A stretch of 64,000 bases of DNA from Mallotus nudiflorus (taxonomy: Eukaryota; Streptophyta; Magnoliopsida; Malpighiales; Euphorbiaceae), in the NCBI GenBank assembly GCA_947683625.1, contig CANTUR010000057.1, forward strand, positions 3,160,501-3,224,500, written 5' to 3'. A program made the position numbers and the translations under genes. Below the pieces are notes generated by a model, which ran no database searches, was not told the DNA's origin, and saw only the letters and a program-made list of their open reading frames with translations. Position 1 is the stretch's first letter; each line of letters starts with the position of its first letter. Positions 13,086 to 25,916 of this stretch are shown one piece after another.

Positions 13086-13895
13086 AATATTTAAAATTAA
13101 AAACATAAATTTATATAAATTTAAAAATTTAAAAATAAATAAATAAGCTAATGTTAAAATTTTAAAAAATTATAATAAAATTATTTTTTTCAAAATAAAA
13201 TATTATATTTTCAAAATAAAATGTTGTGCTGAAAAAGAATAGCTAATTCATTAAATTTTATATTTTATATTTTCAATACTTTTTTCGTTTCATGTAAAAA
13301 AAATTTAACTAATTTATTGTGAATAATTTTCTATAATATAACTTTTATAAATAGTCGATACCAATACATGTCTGTGCATCACCAAAAAACGGTGATAGAT
13401 TTTCCAACCAATTCAAAATTTTCTAACCGTTATCTTAGCCTTCATTTTTTTTTATCATACTTCTTCGGTACACGAAATAAGTTTATATTATAAAAAATAA
13501 TTGACAATAATTTAAAATATTGTGAAAAACATTAGTGTTATTATAAATTTTTAAAACAATTTAGCATAATAGCATTAACTTATTTATTTAATTTTAAAAT
13601 TTAAAATTATTTAAATATGTATATAATAATTTAAAATATTAGAAATTTAAATAAGTAAATTTATTCTTTGCCGGTGAAAAAAATTTAAAAGTGATATAAG
13701 TGTTAAAAAGTAAAAAAAAATGGTATGATTGTTAGAAATATAAAATTTCAGGGACGAAAAGGAAATAATTTGTGTTAAAAAATTGGCAGAAGGGTTTAAA
13801 ACTTCAAATCCATGAAATTTAAAGGCCTAAATATACAAAATGAAACTTTAGAGGCCTAAAGCTAAAAATTGATAAGTTTAGGGGCCTCGATATGA
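13086..13895. other. AT-rich intergenic DNA
   Basis: Extremely AT-rich sequence between two retroelements, with no coding region, RNA gene or clear repeat boundary. A short 'ggcctaaa' motif recurs at 13830-13890 (three times). This could be part of an unrecognised element. Confidence 0.5.
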
Positions 13896-14102
13896 GTTTT
13901 ACCATATTTCTTTTCTTTTCTTTATAGCTAGACTTACAACATTAGTTTTGGAAAATCAGTGTTATATATTTCTACTCTCTTATGTTAATTAGTATTAGTG
14001 AAGTAATCAATAAAAAAAAACACATTAACAAAAATCTCTCCAATTCTATTTTTTCTCTTAGTATTAGAGTAAGAACGTTTTCTGCTTTTCTTCTTCTACA
14101 CT

Positions 14103-14700
14103 ATGACTTCTTTATCCTTGAATGTTGGTAACTTTTTTACCCTCAAAATCACTCCATCAAACTACCTATTGTATAGAGAACAAGTATTAGGCTTGGCAGA
14201 AAGTCAAGATTTAATTCATCATCTCACCAAAAAGATCTCTTAAGATTCAGACACCACAAACACAGGAAATACCTCTTTAATGTTAACAAAAGAATTTGTT
14301 GCTTGGTGAAAATCTTATCAGCTTCTTATGGGTTGAATAATTGGAACTCTCTCTGAAGAAGCCCTTAGCCTTGTCATCAGGTTAGACATAGCGTCTGCAG
14401 TATGGGAAGCTTTTAAAAAAGCATACACACAAGACTCTTAAGAGTGAGAGTTTACACTTTGACAACAATTAACTTATTTGTGCAAAGATGAAAACAAAAC
14501 AATTACAAATCATATACGAATCTTGAAAGGTTTATGTGATAATCTTGCTGCCATTGGCAAACCTATCCCTAACTAAGAGAAATTTTTTGCCTACTTACAA
14601 GCCTTGGACCATAATATGAAACCTTCACCACAACAATGTTAAAACCTTTAAGACCAACCTATCTAGAAGTGGTTTCACAATTGCAAAATCTCGATCATCA
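14103..14700 (+). pseudogene. copia GAG (UBN2-like)
   Basis: The frame starts MTSLSLNVGNFFTLKITPSN and continues with NYLLYREQVLGL, then EFVAW, GTLSEEALSLVI and an AVWEAFKKAY region. This is the normal layout of copia gag (DUF4219/UBN2 type). At least six in-frame stops fall within the first 200 codons, for example after KKIS and EFVAW. It lies just after the 5' LTR and primer-binding site. Confidence 0.75.
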
Positions 14701-15089
14701 TCGAAACTAGTTTTCAAATCAGTATAGTATCTCGCTTTCTCCCCTCACTCCACGTTTAGCCTTTTATAGGCAATAACAAAAACAAACCTTGCCTCTCATA
14801 TCTAGAAACCAACACATCACCTTTACTTCTACAGGTCACAATTTTCAAGCACAATAGTCTTATGGTCAGTCATAGAGATACTCTGGTATTACCAACCCTC
14901 AACAACGCAGACCTCCACCATATGGAGAATGTAGGATGACTAATGCAAAGAGAGATTTGTATCAGGATGCCATATGTCAATTTTGTGACAAACTTGGTCA
15001 AATTGCTAAAATCTTCTAGTGGTTACCAAAGAAGACAAGGTATAATCATGAACTACCACAAGCACTTATAGTACTTATATTGGATAACT

Positions 15090-16100
15090 TTATCATAGAT
15101 GCTAAGTGGACCTCGGATAATAGAGCTTCAAATCATATGACTAGACCGCAAGTTATGTTAACACATATTCATAGATATAATGGAATGGATTCCATCATTA
15201 TTGGAGATGGATCCTCTTTACCAATAACAGGTATTGGGAATTCTTCTATCAAACAATAAAATAATGTGTTACCTCTTAATGATATTCTTTTAATGCCAAA
15301 TCTGAACAAGAATTTACTTTATATAAGTCAACTCACTTCTCAATTTCCTATTAATTATAAATTTTCTAATGTTAATTTTTGTTTAAAGGAACGAAACATA
15401 GGTCATCCACTCATACTAAGGAAATAAAAGGTAAATTATATGTCTTAACCGATGAGCCAAAAGCAAATTTTTCTTGCTAATTCAAATTAAGCACTACAAA
15501 CATATGACATCAGCATTTAGGCCATCCATAATTTTTTTACAGTTCAATTATTAAAGAATAAAAGGTTAATTGAAGCCGTAGGCTCTTCCAAAGTATATCA
15601 TTTATATGATAATTGTCAATTAGGAAAATTAAGTAAACTTCCTTTTAGTTTGTCTAAAAATTCCAATTCTAATATTTTTCATAAGATACATTGTAATCTC
15701 TAGGGTCCTGCTCTAGTTCTATCTATTGGCAAGTTTCAATTTTATGCACGTTTAGTAGATAATTTCTCTAAGTATATTTGGATCATTCCTTTACGAAATG
15801 AATATGATTTCTTTACTACTTTTTTTAGTTTTTGAACAATATATTAAGCAATAATTTAATAAAAAATTTCCATTTTGATGGTGAAGGAGAATTTGTTAAT
15901 TCTCATCTATCATCTTATTTTCTTCCCACAAGAAGTGTTCATCAGATTTCGTGCCCCTATACTCTGGAACAAACATATATGGTTAAAAGTCACCATCGTA
16001 TTATAAGAGAATTAGGTATGACAATGATTTTCATAGTCATGCACCTTTATATCTATGGTTAAAAGCTTTTTCCATTACCATTTTTCTTCTTAATTGGTTA
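15090..16100 (+). pseudogene. copia protease and integrase remnants
   Basis: A degraded protease box (WTSDNRASNHMT, normally W-x-LDSGA-x-x-H-M-T) lies near 15110, with the catalytic Asp replaced or displaced. The following text IIGDGSSLPITGIG is typical. Integrase fragments follow: a pre-integrase zinc region near 15510, CNL-GP and ARLVDNFSKYIWIIPL around 15750, and a short frame at 15832-16062. Frameshifts separate all of these. No functional enzyme can be made. Confidence 0.7.
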
Positions 16101-16690
16101 CCTTCATCCTCTCTCAATTTTGACACTCCATACTTTAGGTTCCATGGGAGTCACCTGGATTATACATCTCTTTGAGTGTTTAGCTCTAAATTTTTAGAAA
16201 CACTAAATTTGACCCTAAGTCTATTCTATGTGTTTTTATATGTTATAGTGAAAAACATAAAGGCTATAAATGCTTCTATCCTTCTAATCGCAAGTTCATC
16301 ATTTCTCAACATGTTATATTTGATTTATCTATTTTTCCATTTAAATCATCCAACTCTTCTCTTTTGATTTCTCATGGGCACCATATTTTTAATTCTCGAT
16401 TATCCTCTTATGTTTCTTTTAACTCATGTACATTTACACCGAAGCCTCTTTCACTTTCTCAATATGATATTCCACTACTGATTATTATATTGACTCCCAC
16501 TCAAGGTGCTCCTATGCAACCTACTTCACCCAGCAGCTTTAACACCTCTTCTTCGTCACATCACAAACCCTTGCATGTTCTTGTTATGAATATTACACTT
16601 GAAGTAATGCCTTTTGATGGTATAATTGACCCCCGATCACTCTTTGCACCTATTCATCATCCTATGACTACTCAATCTTAACTTGGAATT

Positions 16691-17510
16691 ATGAAGCCCG
16701 ATCCTAAATATGTCTTAACTATTGACTCCTCTCCTATAGTTCCTTGTGAACCCAAGAAAATTAAAGTAAATTTTTCTCACCTAGGATGGAAAAATTCCAT
16801 GATTAATGAACTCACTGGTCTTCATCAAAATCAGACCCAGAGACTAGTTCCTTGCACTTCTAATATACATATGATTGGCTTAAATGGGTCTTTAATACCA
16901 AACTTAAACTTGATGGTACCTTGGATCATCTCAAAGCCTATCTCATTGCGAAAGGTTAACACCAAATCAATGGACTTGATTGCACAAAGACTTTTTCTCC
17001 AATCATCCACCCAAGTACAATTTGTCTAATTTTAACTATTGCCCTTATAAAGCATTGGCCCATTTATTCATTGGATGTCAAAATGCATTTTTACATGGTC
17101 ATATTGTTAAAGATATATATATGGAACAACCTCTAAGTATGGCTAACTCTCAATCCTTGAATCATGTTTTTAAGCTTCAACGAGCTCTACATGGAATTAA
17201 ATAAGCACTCGTGCTTAGTTTGATAGACTTAGTACTTATCTTATCTCATGTGGTTTCTTTTGTAGTCTTATGATCCCTCTCTTTTTATTTATCAATGTAT
17301 TATTGCTTTACTTTTGTACATTGATTACATGCTTCTCATTGGATCTTTGTGTGTACTTTTCATTTCTTTTGTTCAAGTCTTAAGTCGTGAATTCTTCATG
17401 AAGGATCTCAGCCTCGTTCATCATTTCCTTGGCATTTTGATCTCCCATGCACATGCCATATTCCATCTTGCTCAGTGGCATTATGCTCTTACTATTCTTG
17501 AGTGGTAAAA
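16691..17510 (+). pseudogene. copia reverse transcriptase remnants
   Basis: Several overlapping frames give pieces of RT. There is a region like the RT start (GLNGSLIPNLNLMV) near 16880, then YCPYKALAHLF and GCQNAFLHGHIVKDIYMEQP near 17070 (normally DV-NAFLHG-L-E-VYM-QP). A degraded catalytic box follows (YIDYMLLIG near 17320, normally YVDDM-L-G), then FFMKDLSLVHHFLGI near 17400. The second Asp of the catalytic pair is Tyr. Clearly dead. Confidence 0.75.
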
Positions 17511-17659
17511 AATGCTAGATTGTAAACCCATGCCTACTCCATTGGATATCAAGCTCAAACCTTTAACCAATCCTTTTATGGATCCTAGTTTTTATTATGG
17601 AATTGTTGGTGCTCTCTAATATCTCATGCTTACATGCCATGATCTCTCCTACAATATCA

Positions 17660-18215
17660 TCTATGTTTCCTAATTCATGTATGCCCCAATAATTGCCCAC
17701 TTGAAATTGGTTCATCACATTCTTCAGTACCTCAAAGGCACACTTTCTACTGGTTTACATCTTACCTCTAATACCTCACTTACTTTGTCTACGTTTTCAG
17801 ATACTGATGGTGCGAGATGTCCTATGACAAGACGATCCACCACTAGTTATTGCACTTTTCTCGGTTCCAACATTATTTTATGGTGTGCTAAAAAGTAACA
17901 CACTATCTCTCATTCCAATACTTAAGTCGAGTATCATGATATGGCTAATACAACAGCCGAACTTACATGGCTAAGTTATCTTCTTTGTGATCTTTGCATT
18001 TTAGTTCCATCTTCACCAACTCTTTACTATGATAACATCAGTGCTCTGTACATGACTATTCATCCCATTTTTCATGCAAAAATAGACATATCAAATGGGA
18101 CTATCATTTTGTATGTGAATGTGTTTCTCTTAGGCTACTTGTCACTAAACATATCCCTTTTTCTCATTAGGTTTCCAACCTCTCTACAAAATCTATTCCA
18201 AAGGCCACTTTAGCT
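17660..18215 (+). pseudogene. copia RNase H remnant
   Basis: The frames contain HHILQYLKGTLSTGL, then SDTDGARCPMTRRST (normally SDADWAG-P-TRRST) near 17795. EVEY/TAELTWL follow near 17940, and the terminal DNISA-YM-..NP-FHA-K-H-like region near 18030. It is the C-terminal end of the polyprotein, interrupted by two stops. Confidence 0.8.
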
Positions 18216-18373
18216 AACTTTGATAATAAACTGTGCCTTCAAGCCCAGCTCAGTTTACAGGCGGGTATTGACAAACCTGATAGCTGCATAACGCTGCAGC
18301 ACTAGCTACATTTGCACAACACTATATAGCATTATATCGCTACTCCTTCATTAGCTGCACAGCACTGTAGTGC

Positions 18374-18537
18374 TAGTTATATCTGTACAATGTAGTCCTC
18401 CCATATTGCAGTGTTACACTATCTTCCTTTAGTGCTCTATTTTGATTGAATAAGCAGCTATATCTACACAGTGCTAGTCCTCCCATGCTGCAGTGTTATA
18501 CTATTGCCCTTTAGTGTTCTATTTTGATTGAATGAGC
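18374..18537. repeat. 82-bp tandem pair in the copia 3' non-coding region
   Basis: Two copies offset by 82 bp share 'agtcctcccat', 'tgcagtgttaYactat' and 'tctattttgattgaatRagc' (tcctccc starts at 18396 and 18478). The stretch just upstream (18270-18375) is rich in related 'ctgca' and 'agcac' motifs. It sits between the RNase H remnant and the 3' LTR. Confidence 0.7.
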
Positions 18538-20059
18538 CTTGGGAGTTACAAGGCGTATCCTATAATTTGTGGAGGGATAAGAAAGATTGTGCTCATTCAA
18601 ATAAAAGGATATGGTTGGTGTCAAGGACCCCTATGAGTAACAAATTTCTATATATATGGTAGTTTGATTGATAAAGGAAACTTTAACCATTTTTTATTTT
18701 TGAATATTTATTTCCTTTTCTTCGTAGCTAGACTTATGACATTAGTTTTAGAAAATCAGTGTTATATATTTTTGTTCTCTTGTGTTAATTAGTATCAATG
18801 AAACAAGCAATAAAAAAAACACATTAACCAACTCTCTCTAATTCTATTTTTTATCTGTAACAAGCTTGTGTTTCTTTTTCTTTATTGGATTTGTTATTTG
18901 GGTTCTTAAACACATGATTAATGAAGATTTTCATGGAACTCCATCACAATAAGTAGGCACCAGGTTTTGGTTTTCCTTCTCAACCATTCTTTTTACTCAC
19001 AGTAATTTATTTCCTTTAAAACCATACAATATGTACAATCATGTATATGTAATTATTATTCTTTTAATAAAAAAGGAGAGAGTGGTGAGCAATTTGGCAA
19101 GAACTGTAGTGATATTATGGTGCTTTGTGGGACTAATTCTCACTCAAAGCTACACTGTAAGTTTATCTAGCTTCTTAATAGTTCAACACCTATAGCCAAG
19201 TGTTACCACCATAGATGAGCTAATTAAAAATAAAGAACTTGTAGGCTACTAATAGGGTTCTTTTGTTCAAGCAACATTGACAAGCTTGGGTTTTATTGAA
19301 TCCAAGTTAGTATCATACAAATCTACTAAGGAATGTGATGAGCTTCTGTTAAAAGGAAGTAGAAATGGAGGGGTTGCTGCTACTTTTGATTTACCACCTA
19401 CCATACATTTCATTCTTCCATAGAATTGCTCCAAGTATACCTTAGTCGAACCCACTTCCATGTGTAAAACTTATCAATGGAAAAACAAAACAAACATTGA
19501 AGAATTTAACACTAATGGTCTTAGTTTTGTAAGTTCCCTCTCTTTTTTAACTATACTATTTGCTTCTTGCTAACTTGGTCATTTGAGTTATTTTTCTATT
19601 TCACTAACATTCAGGCATTTCTTAAAAGTTCTCCTCTAGCACCTAATATATTTAGGGCTGTTCTAAAAGTGACAGAAGGAGATAAAATCTTGGAAATAAA
19701 AAGAAAAAGGTTTGGCCCATAGAAACTCTACCTAGAACATAGAAACTCAGTTCCTTCTAATAGGCTTGGTCTAAATAGTTTTTGGGAGCTATTCTTAATT
19801 GATGGAATAGTTTCAGTTCCACCTCTAATCATTTACATTGGCATATTTGTGCACCATAATAGGGAAGTTTTCATGCCTTCTTCTTCTGATTATACAATTT
19901 CAACATGGTGTAAAAGGATTCTTTATTTACTTAGAATTTTTAGTGAAAAAGATTTCAGATCCCATATTTTCAATAAAAATGTAGTAAATGATGATAGAAA
20001 TGGATTGAGTTTTCCTTTGTCTCCAGATTCAATTCAAACAAATATCACTACAGAGCAAA

Positions 20060-23000
20060 TGATAAGCCATGTTTAATTCTACTATCCAACGTTCATAACA
20101 TTTAGGGAATATGTTAAGAGTTTTTTTAGCAATTATTAGTTAATATTTTATTATTTAAGTTATTAGCCACTGTCTAGCAGTTAGTTATTGATTCCTTTTT
20201 AAACTTTAGTTATTGACTCCTTATTTTATTAAGTTGTGGTCATAAATATAGGTAAGTTATTAACCATTTTGTATTTAAATTCCATTTAAAGTATGAATAA
20301 AGCAAGTGTAATTTAATAAAAAAAATCTTGCAATTCATTCTCACCCTAAGAGAATTCATTTTACTTTGCAATTGTATGTGTGGCTTTAATTTAGACCTAT
20401 CAGTGGTATCAAATCTAACCCTACAATGGCCACTGACAAAGAGGGAATAAAAAATTTAAAAGTGGGACTAGGAGACCTCCAAGATCATATGAACAAAATG
20501 GAGCTTAGCATTAATGTCAAGTTACACAAATAGAAGAGACTATCAACAAATTATCTGAAACCTTATTGTCAACCAATAAAGGATCTAGCAACAACAATAA
20601 TGACTATAATGGTCAACTCTGAAATAATAGGGAAGAAAATAAACAGTACATAGATGGAGGCTGGCCAATGTTCTCCTTCAACTATGAAGAAAGGTTAACC
20701 ATAGGACATAGATGTCTAGCTCCATAACTTTTGCTACTAGAAGGGGACACAATTTATGAAGAAGAAGCTAAAGGTACTAATGTGAGTTACAATGTATACC
20801 CTAGCGTATATGGCTAAATATAGGATAAGCAAGGGGTCGAACACATGGAATAATGGGAAATCAAGTATTAATTGGATAAATACTAGGATGAATAGGCTTA
20901 CCAATAATCAAGTAGTAATTAATCAAATTATAGATCTAAATTAAATCATAAAATCCTAAACGATGCAATTATTAAGACATAAAATAATAACAAACAATAT
21001 TCAAAGAAGTGGAGGTGGAAATTACAATATAAAATATAATAATGAATTATTAACACAAAACAACTATATTAACTATGAATGCAATTATTAAAGAATATGA
21101 CCTAAAATCCTAAAGAGCAACTCTCATTATCAAATAAGGGTATTTCCATTTAGAGTCTACAAGCACTCTCATGTCATTGTAGAGATAAATAAAAACCATG
21201 AAGTTCTTTACCAATTCTTTGATCCCTCAAAGTGGATTTCTTGTCTCTAAGTACTTTCTTATCCATTAAGTGAATTCAATTGCTTTTCCATCAAATATCC
21301 CAACTCTTATTATGAATATTGGAATAAAACATCATATATGGTGATCAAGCATATAAAACATAATTAAGTACTCAATTGAAATCAAATCACTTATTTAAAA
21401 ATGCAAAACAAATAACATAATTCATTGAAACTATCATCCATTGTAATTCCAACCTCCTAAGCAATTAGTCTTGATACATAATTAATAATAGCATAAACTT
21501 GATAAAATAATATTCAAACACTAAGAGAATTATAGAAAGGAAGAGTTAGAAACACTTAGAAATGAATTTAGAGTTTCCAATAATCTCTTTCAATAATAAC
21601 TTGATGAATGAAAATGTCTACAAGGCAAATGCTCTTTTGATCTTCCTTCAATATCAACTTCAAGTTCCAACGATGAATGTTCTCCTAATAATCTTTGTTT
21701 CTCTCTAATGTATAATTATATCTATCTATCCCTCTTGTAGAGACAAAAATAAAGTACTTACATGTTCTAAAGTTGATAACCATAGGGTAAATGTCATGAC
21801 AAACAAAAAGCTACAATTCTTGGTGAAGGATCACATTGCTTCAACATTGTCAATTATTTCAAGGGCATTTTCGGTAATCTAGATGAGTGAATTAGGTCTA
21901 AGTGTCTTTATGAAATTATAGCCTTCTCAATTATAGACACTTGAATCACTTGAATTTGAGTCATGTGAAGGAAGTCATGGTCAAAAGAGTGAAACATGGT
22001 CTGGAGGGTCATGTTTCTTCATATCGTGCCGAGTTGTCGCGGTGTGACAACTCGAGATAGAGACATCTTATGCCAAGTTGGCATAGTGATGATGACTCGT
22101 GAAGGGTTTAAGTAAAGGGTGCCAAGTAGTGATAGTCCAAAAAAACTCCAAAGCTTGCTTCCTTCATTCTTTTGACCTTGAACGACTTCAATATGTCCAT
22201 ATAACTTTTATAAGCTTCAAACAAACTTCAAAAACATATATACGTCATTAAAATTCATATAAATTTACTAAGAACAATGGAGACCAAAATCATTTGTAAT
22301 TATGAATGAAATGCATGAAAACTAAACTAAAATGTGTACTAAATGCAACCTAAATATGCATGAAACATCATAAAGCTACTATGCTAATTGCAATATATCA
22401 AACTCCTCCACACTTGCCCTCAAGCAAAACACAAAGATTAAAGATGAAGGTTAAACAAAAGATCAATATAATTAAGCACTAATAAGGGCATTAAATCAAA
22501 GAAATAAAGAAAAAAGGATTACAACCAACTCCACAAGCCCTTACAAGGCTAGAATATGGATAATAATTATTAAGAAAATAAAGTAACCCTTACCAAGTAT
22601 TATTATAAATAAAATCAATGCAAGTCAAATTCAATTCCAATTTATTAATCAAACTCAAGTATAAAGGAAACTACTAAATTATAGAGGACAAAATAAAAGC
22701 ATACACACACTTGTAATCAATTTCAAGGAAATTTTTGACAATAAAACTTTACTTGAGATATTATTAGAAGTCCTTTCCATATGAATACAAATAAGGAGCA
22801 AACACAAATGCACATAACTTGAAATCCATAACATTGTCAAGTGGCTACTAGCACTATTCATAGCCGTATTAGGCTAGAGGAATAAGATATATACACTTTG
22901 CAAAAAAAAAAATTAGACGAATGCATTTTACACTCCATATGATGATTTTTTTTATTTTTAAAGTCCTCATCCTTTATTGATCAATTACACATGCATATTG

Positions 23001-25565
23001 GCTAGAGTTTGCTCTTTTAAGCATATATCATTTCCCAAAAACTTTAAGCTCAGCTCATTAGTCCAAATTAATTAATTAAAGTGATTAAATATTTTAAAAG
23101 CAATAACAAAAGGAAAAAATCACCATCAAACCTACATTACCTTGTCCTAATTCTTAGCAAATAAGGCGAGAGAAGTAAATAATCAATCAAATTTTAAGAT
23201 GTTTCTAATACTTAATATATTAATGAACCAAATTAGAAAAAAAATCATTCCAAATCAAAAAGGAGTATAAAAATAAGATAAAAAATATGGTTTGCAATAA
23301 TGCAACCTAGCATAGTAAATGAAAAATGCAATACAATACTTAAACTAAAAACGCAAAAGACTAAAATAAACATATAACTAGAATAGTCAAAACAAGAAAA
23401 CTAGAACGAAAAATAATTAAGCTATCTAAAATCCTAAAGCAACTATTCTTTATCCTAATCTAATATTAATTTTAAAACTGTTATTCCCTAATAACGGTGC
23501 CAAATTCTGATATGAGTTAGAATGTATATCCTTGCTTCTATGGCTAACTATAGGATAAGAAAGGGGTTGAACACATGGAATAATGGGAAATGAAGTATTA
23601 ACTAGATAAATATTAGGATGAATAGGCTTACCAATAATCAAGTAGTAATTAATCAAATTATAAATCTAATTTAAATCATAAAATCCTATACTATACAATT
23701 AGTAAGAAATAAAATAATAACAAACAATATTCAAAGAAGTGGAGGTGGAGATTACAATATAGAATAGAACAATGAATTATTAACAAAAAAACAAGTATAT
23801 TAACTGTGAATGCAATGATTAGAGAATATGACCTAAAATCCTAAAGAGCAACTTTTGTTGTCAAATAAGGGTATTTCCATTTAGAGTCTACGAGCACTCT
23901 CGTGTCATTGTAGAGATAAACAAAAACCATGAAGTTCTTTGCTAATTCATTAATCCTTTAAAGTGGATTTCTTGTCTCCAAGTACTTTCCTAACCTTTAA
24001 GTGAATTCAATTGCTTTTCCATCAAATATCCCAACTCTCGTTATGAATATTTGACTAAAACATCATATATGGTGATCAAGCATATATAACATAATTAAGT
24101 ACTTAATTGAAATCAAATCATTTATTTAATAATGCAAAACAAATAATACAATTCATTGAAACTATCATCTATTGCAATTCCAACCTCCTAAGCAATTAGT
24201 CTTAATACACAATTAATAATAGCATAAAGACAATAAAATAATATCCAAACACCAAGAGAATTATAGAGAGGAAGAATTAGAAACACTTAGAAATGAATTT
24301 AGAGTCTCTAATAATCTCTTTTGATAATAACTTGATGAATGAAAATGTCTACAAGGCAAATGCTCTTTCGATCTTCCTTCAATGTCAACTTCAAGTTCCA
24401 ACTATAAATGTCCTCCTAATAATCTTTATTTCTCTCTAATGTATAATTATATCTATCTATCCCTCTTGTAAAGATAAAAAGAAAGTACTTATATGTTCTG
24501 AAGTTGATAATTATAGGGTACAAGTCATGACAAACAAAAAGCTACAATTCTTAGTGAAGGATCACATCGCTTCAACATTAGCAATTACTTCAAGGGAATT
24601 TTCAGCAATCTAGATGATTGAATTAAGTCTAGGCTTCTTCATCAAAGTTATAGCTCTCTTAATTATCTTTCTAGAAACACTTGAATCCAAGTCTTGTAGA
24701 GGAAGTTATCATCATGCTTTAGAGGGTCATGTCTCTTCACATAGTGTTGAGTCGTCACGGTGTGATGACTTATGGTAGAGACATATTGTGCTGAGTTAGC
24801 ATAATGGTAATGACTTGTGAATGGTTTAAGCAAAGGCTATCAAGTAGGGGCAGTCTAAAAACACTCCAAAGCTTGCTTCCTTCATTTCTTTGACCTTAAA
24901 CGACTTGAATATGTCCATATAACTATTATAAGCTTTAAAACAACTTCAAAAACATATATAAGTCATTCAAAATTATATAAATTTACTAAGAACAATGGAG
25001 ATCAAAAGCATTTGTAATTATGAATGAAATGCATGAAAACTAAACTACAATGTGTACTACATGTAACCTAAATATGCATGAAACATCTTAAAACTACTAT
25101 GCTAATTGCAATGTATCAAATACCTCCCTAACAATGATGTCACTTCGAAAATGCTCAAGAATTGAGAGCTAGGTTTATTGGCGTGGACATTAAGGACAAG
25201 AATCCAGTGAATGGAAAGGGTATTGATAAGCGATATTCAAATCTAATGTCCAACATTCACATGTATATGAGGAATATGTTAAGAGTTTGTTAGCAATTGT
25301 TGGTTAATATTTTGTTATTTAAGTTATTAGCCACTAGCTGGCAATTAGGTATTGAGTCCTTTTTAAAATCTAGTTATTGACTCCTTAATTTACTAAGTAG
25401 TGGTCATAAATATAGGGAAGTTATTAACCAATTTGTATTTAAATTTCATTTGAAGTATTAATAAAGCAGGCGTAATTTAAAAAAAAAGTCCTACGGTTCA
25501 TTCTCACCCTAAGAGAATTCATTTTACTTTGCAATTGTATGTGTGGCTTTGAATAGGATCTATCT
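20060..25565 (+). mobile_element. Non-autonomous LTR retrotransposon inserted in the GLR pseudogene
   Basis: Direct repeats 20060-20402 (343 bp) and 25224-25565 (342 bp) begin TGATAAGC and end CCTATCA/TCTATCT. They are flanked by a perfect 5-bp duplication, GCAAA (20055-20059 and 25566-25570), taken from the GLR exon. A primer-binding site TGGTATCAAATC (20404-20415) follows the 5' LTR, and a purine run (ggaaaggg) precedes the 3' LTR. Without the nested element only about 475 bp of internal sequence remains. That includes a short gag-like start MATDKEGIKNLKVGLGDLQD (20425) and an ERLTIGHRC-type gypsy gag/zinc segment with stops. It is a deletion derivative. Confidence 0.9.
20781..25126 (-). 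mobile_element. Athila-like LTR element without genes (LARD type)
   Basis: Two direct repeats of about 1.62 kb (20781-22408 and 23511-25126) enclose 1.1 kb of non-coding DNA. Next to the right-hand LTR, on the minus strand, is TGGCACCGTTATTAGGG (23502-23486), a primer-binding site like the tRNA-Asp site used by Athila elements. So the element is in minus orientation. A purine run (gtgtggagg on the minus strand, about 22410) fits a polypurine tract. It is flanked by actaa (20776-20780) and cctaa (25127-25131). Removing it restores the host element (KGTN then NDVTSK). The internal 22409-23510 has no open frame of note, so the element would depend on proteins supplied elsewhere. Confidence 0.85.
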
Positions 25566-25719
25566 GCAAATGTCAGAAATGTCACCTTCTTCTCATGCTG
25601 ATCATGATCTTACAAATGGACTAGCAAGCCCATATGACTATCTATGCATTATTGAGCTTCCTCATCCTTATAATCATGAAACACATTTACCAAAAAAAGT
25701 AGTTCTTAAAGTATCTTAA

Positions 25720-25916
25720 TAAGTCAATGTCAGTAATCCTTATATGTATTGACGAAATAATATCACTTAAGTGGAGTTCTTAAATACTACTATACAAGAA
25801 ACAACCCATAATGTTTTTTAGGTGGAGATTTTTGCACTCCACTTTTATTTTTTTAGTATATAAATTACAGGACCATTTTTTTTATACTACCCATAGGAGT
25901 AGGAATTCCTCCTCCC
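25720..25916. other. GLR 3' flank, no feature
   Basis: Short AT-rich stretch after the GLR pseudogene stop codon. No gene or repeat seen. Confidence 0.5.

Larger units (their letters stand above)
13900..18862 (+). mobile_element. Degenerate Ty1/copia retrotransposon
   Basis: Two diverged LTR segments bracket copia coding remnants in the order gag, protease, integrase, RT, RNase H. The segment at about 13900-14060 and the one ending at 18862 share 'tagctagacttaYRacatta', 'aaaatcagtgttatatattt' and an ending 'attctatttttt'. A weak primer-binding site of the usual TGGTATTAGAG type (tattagag) follows at 14062. The 3' LTR probably begins TGTCAAGG at 18619; the 5' LTR is shorter and probably truncated. 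Stops and frameshifts occur throughout, so it is inactive. A 5-bp target duplication could not be set because the 5' edge is unclear. Confidence 0.8.
18870..25719 (+). pseudogene. GLR pseudogene B, 3' half, split by LTR elements
   Basis: Exon 1 here (about 19075-19528) matches the pore and following region of plant GLRs: VVSNLARTVVILWCFVGLIL, the SYTVSLSS-L-VQHL stretch, a 'DELIKN' helix, then CDELLLKGSRNGGVAATFD and CSKYTLVEPT of the second ligand-binding half (S2). A GT/AG intron (19529-19614) follows. The last exon (19615 on) has SPLAPNIFRAVLKVTEGDKI, the final membrane helix (FWELFLIDGIVSVPPLII) and a cytoplasmic tail. That tail is cut at 20059 by an LTR element and resumes in frame at 25571 (SEMSPSSHADHD), ending at a TAA at 25717-25719. 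Stops after VQHL and at VGY, and others, kill it. Exons for the N-terminal domain and S1 are missing. The upstream intron (18870-19075) matches that of copy C. Confidence 0.92.
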
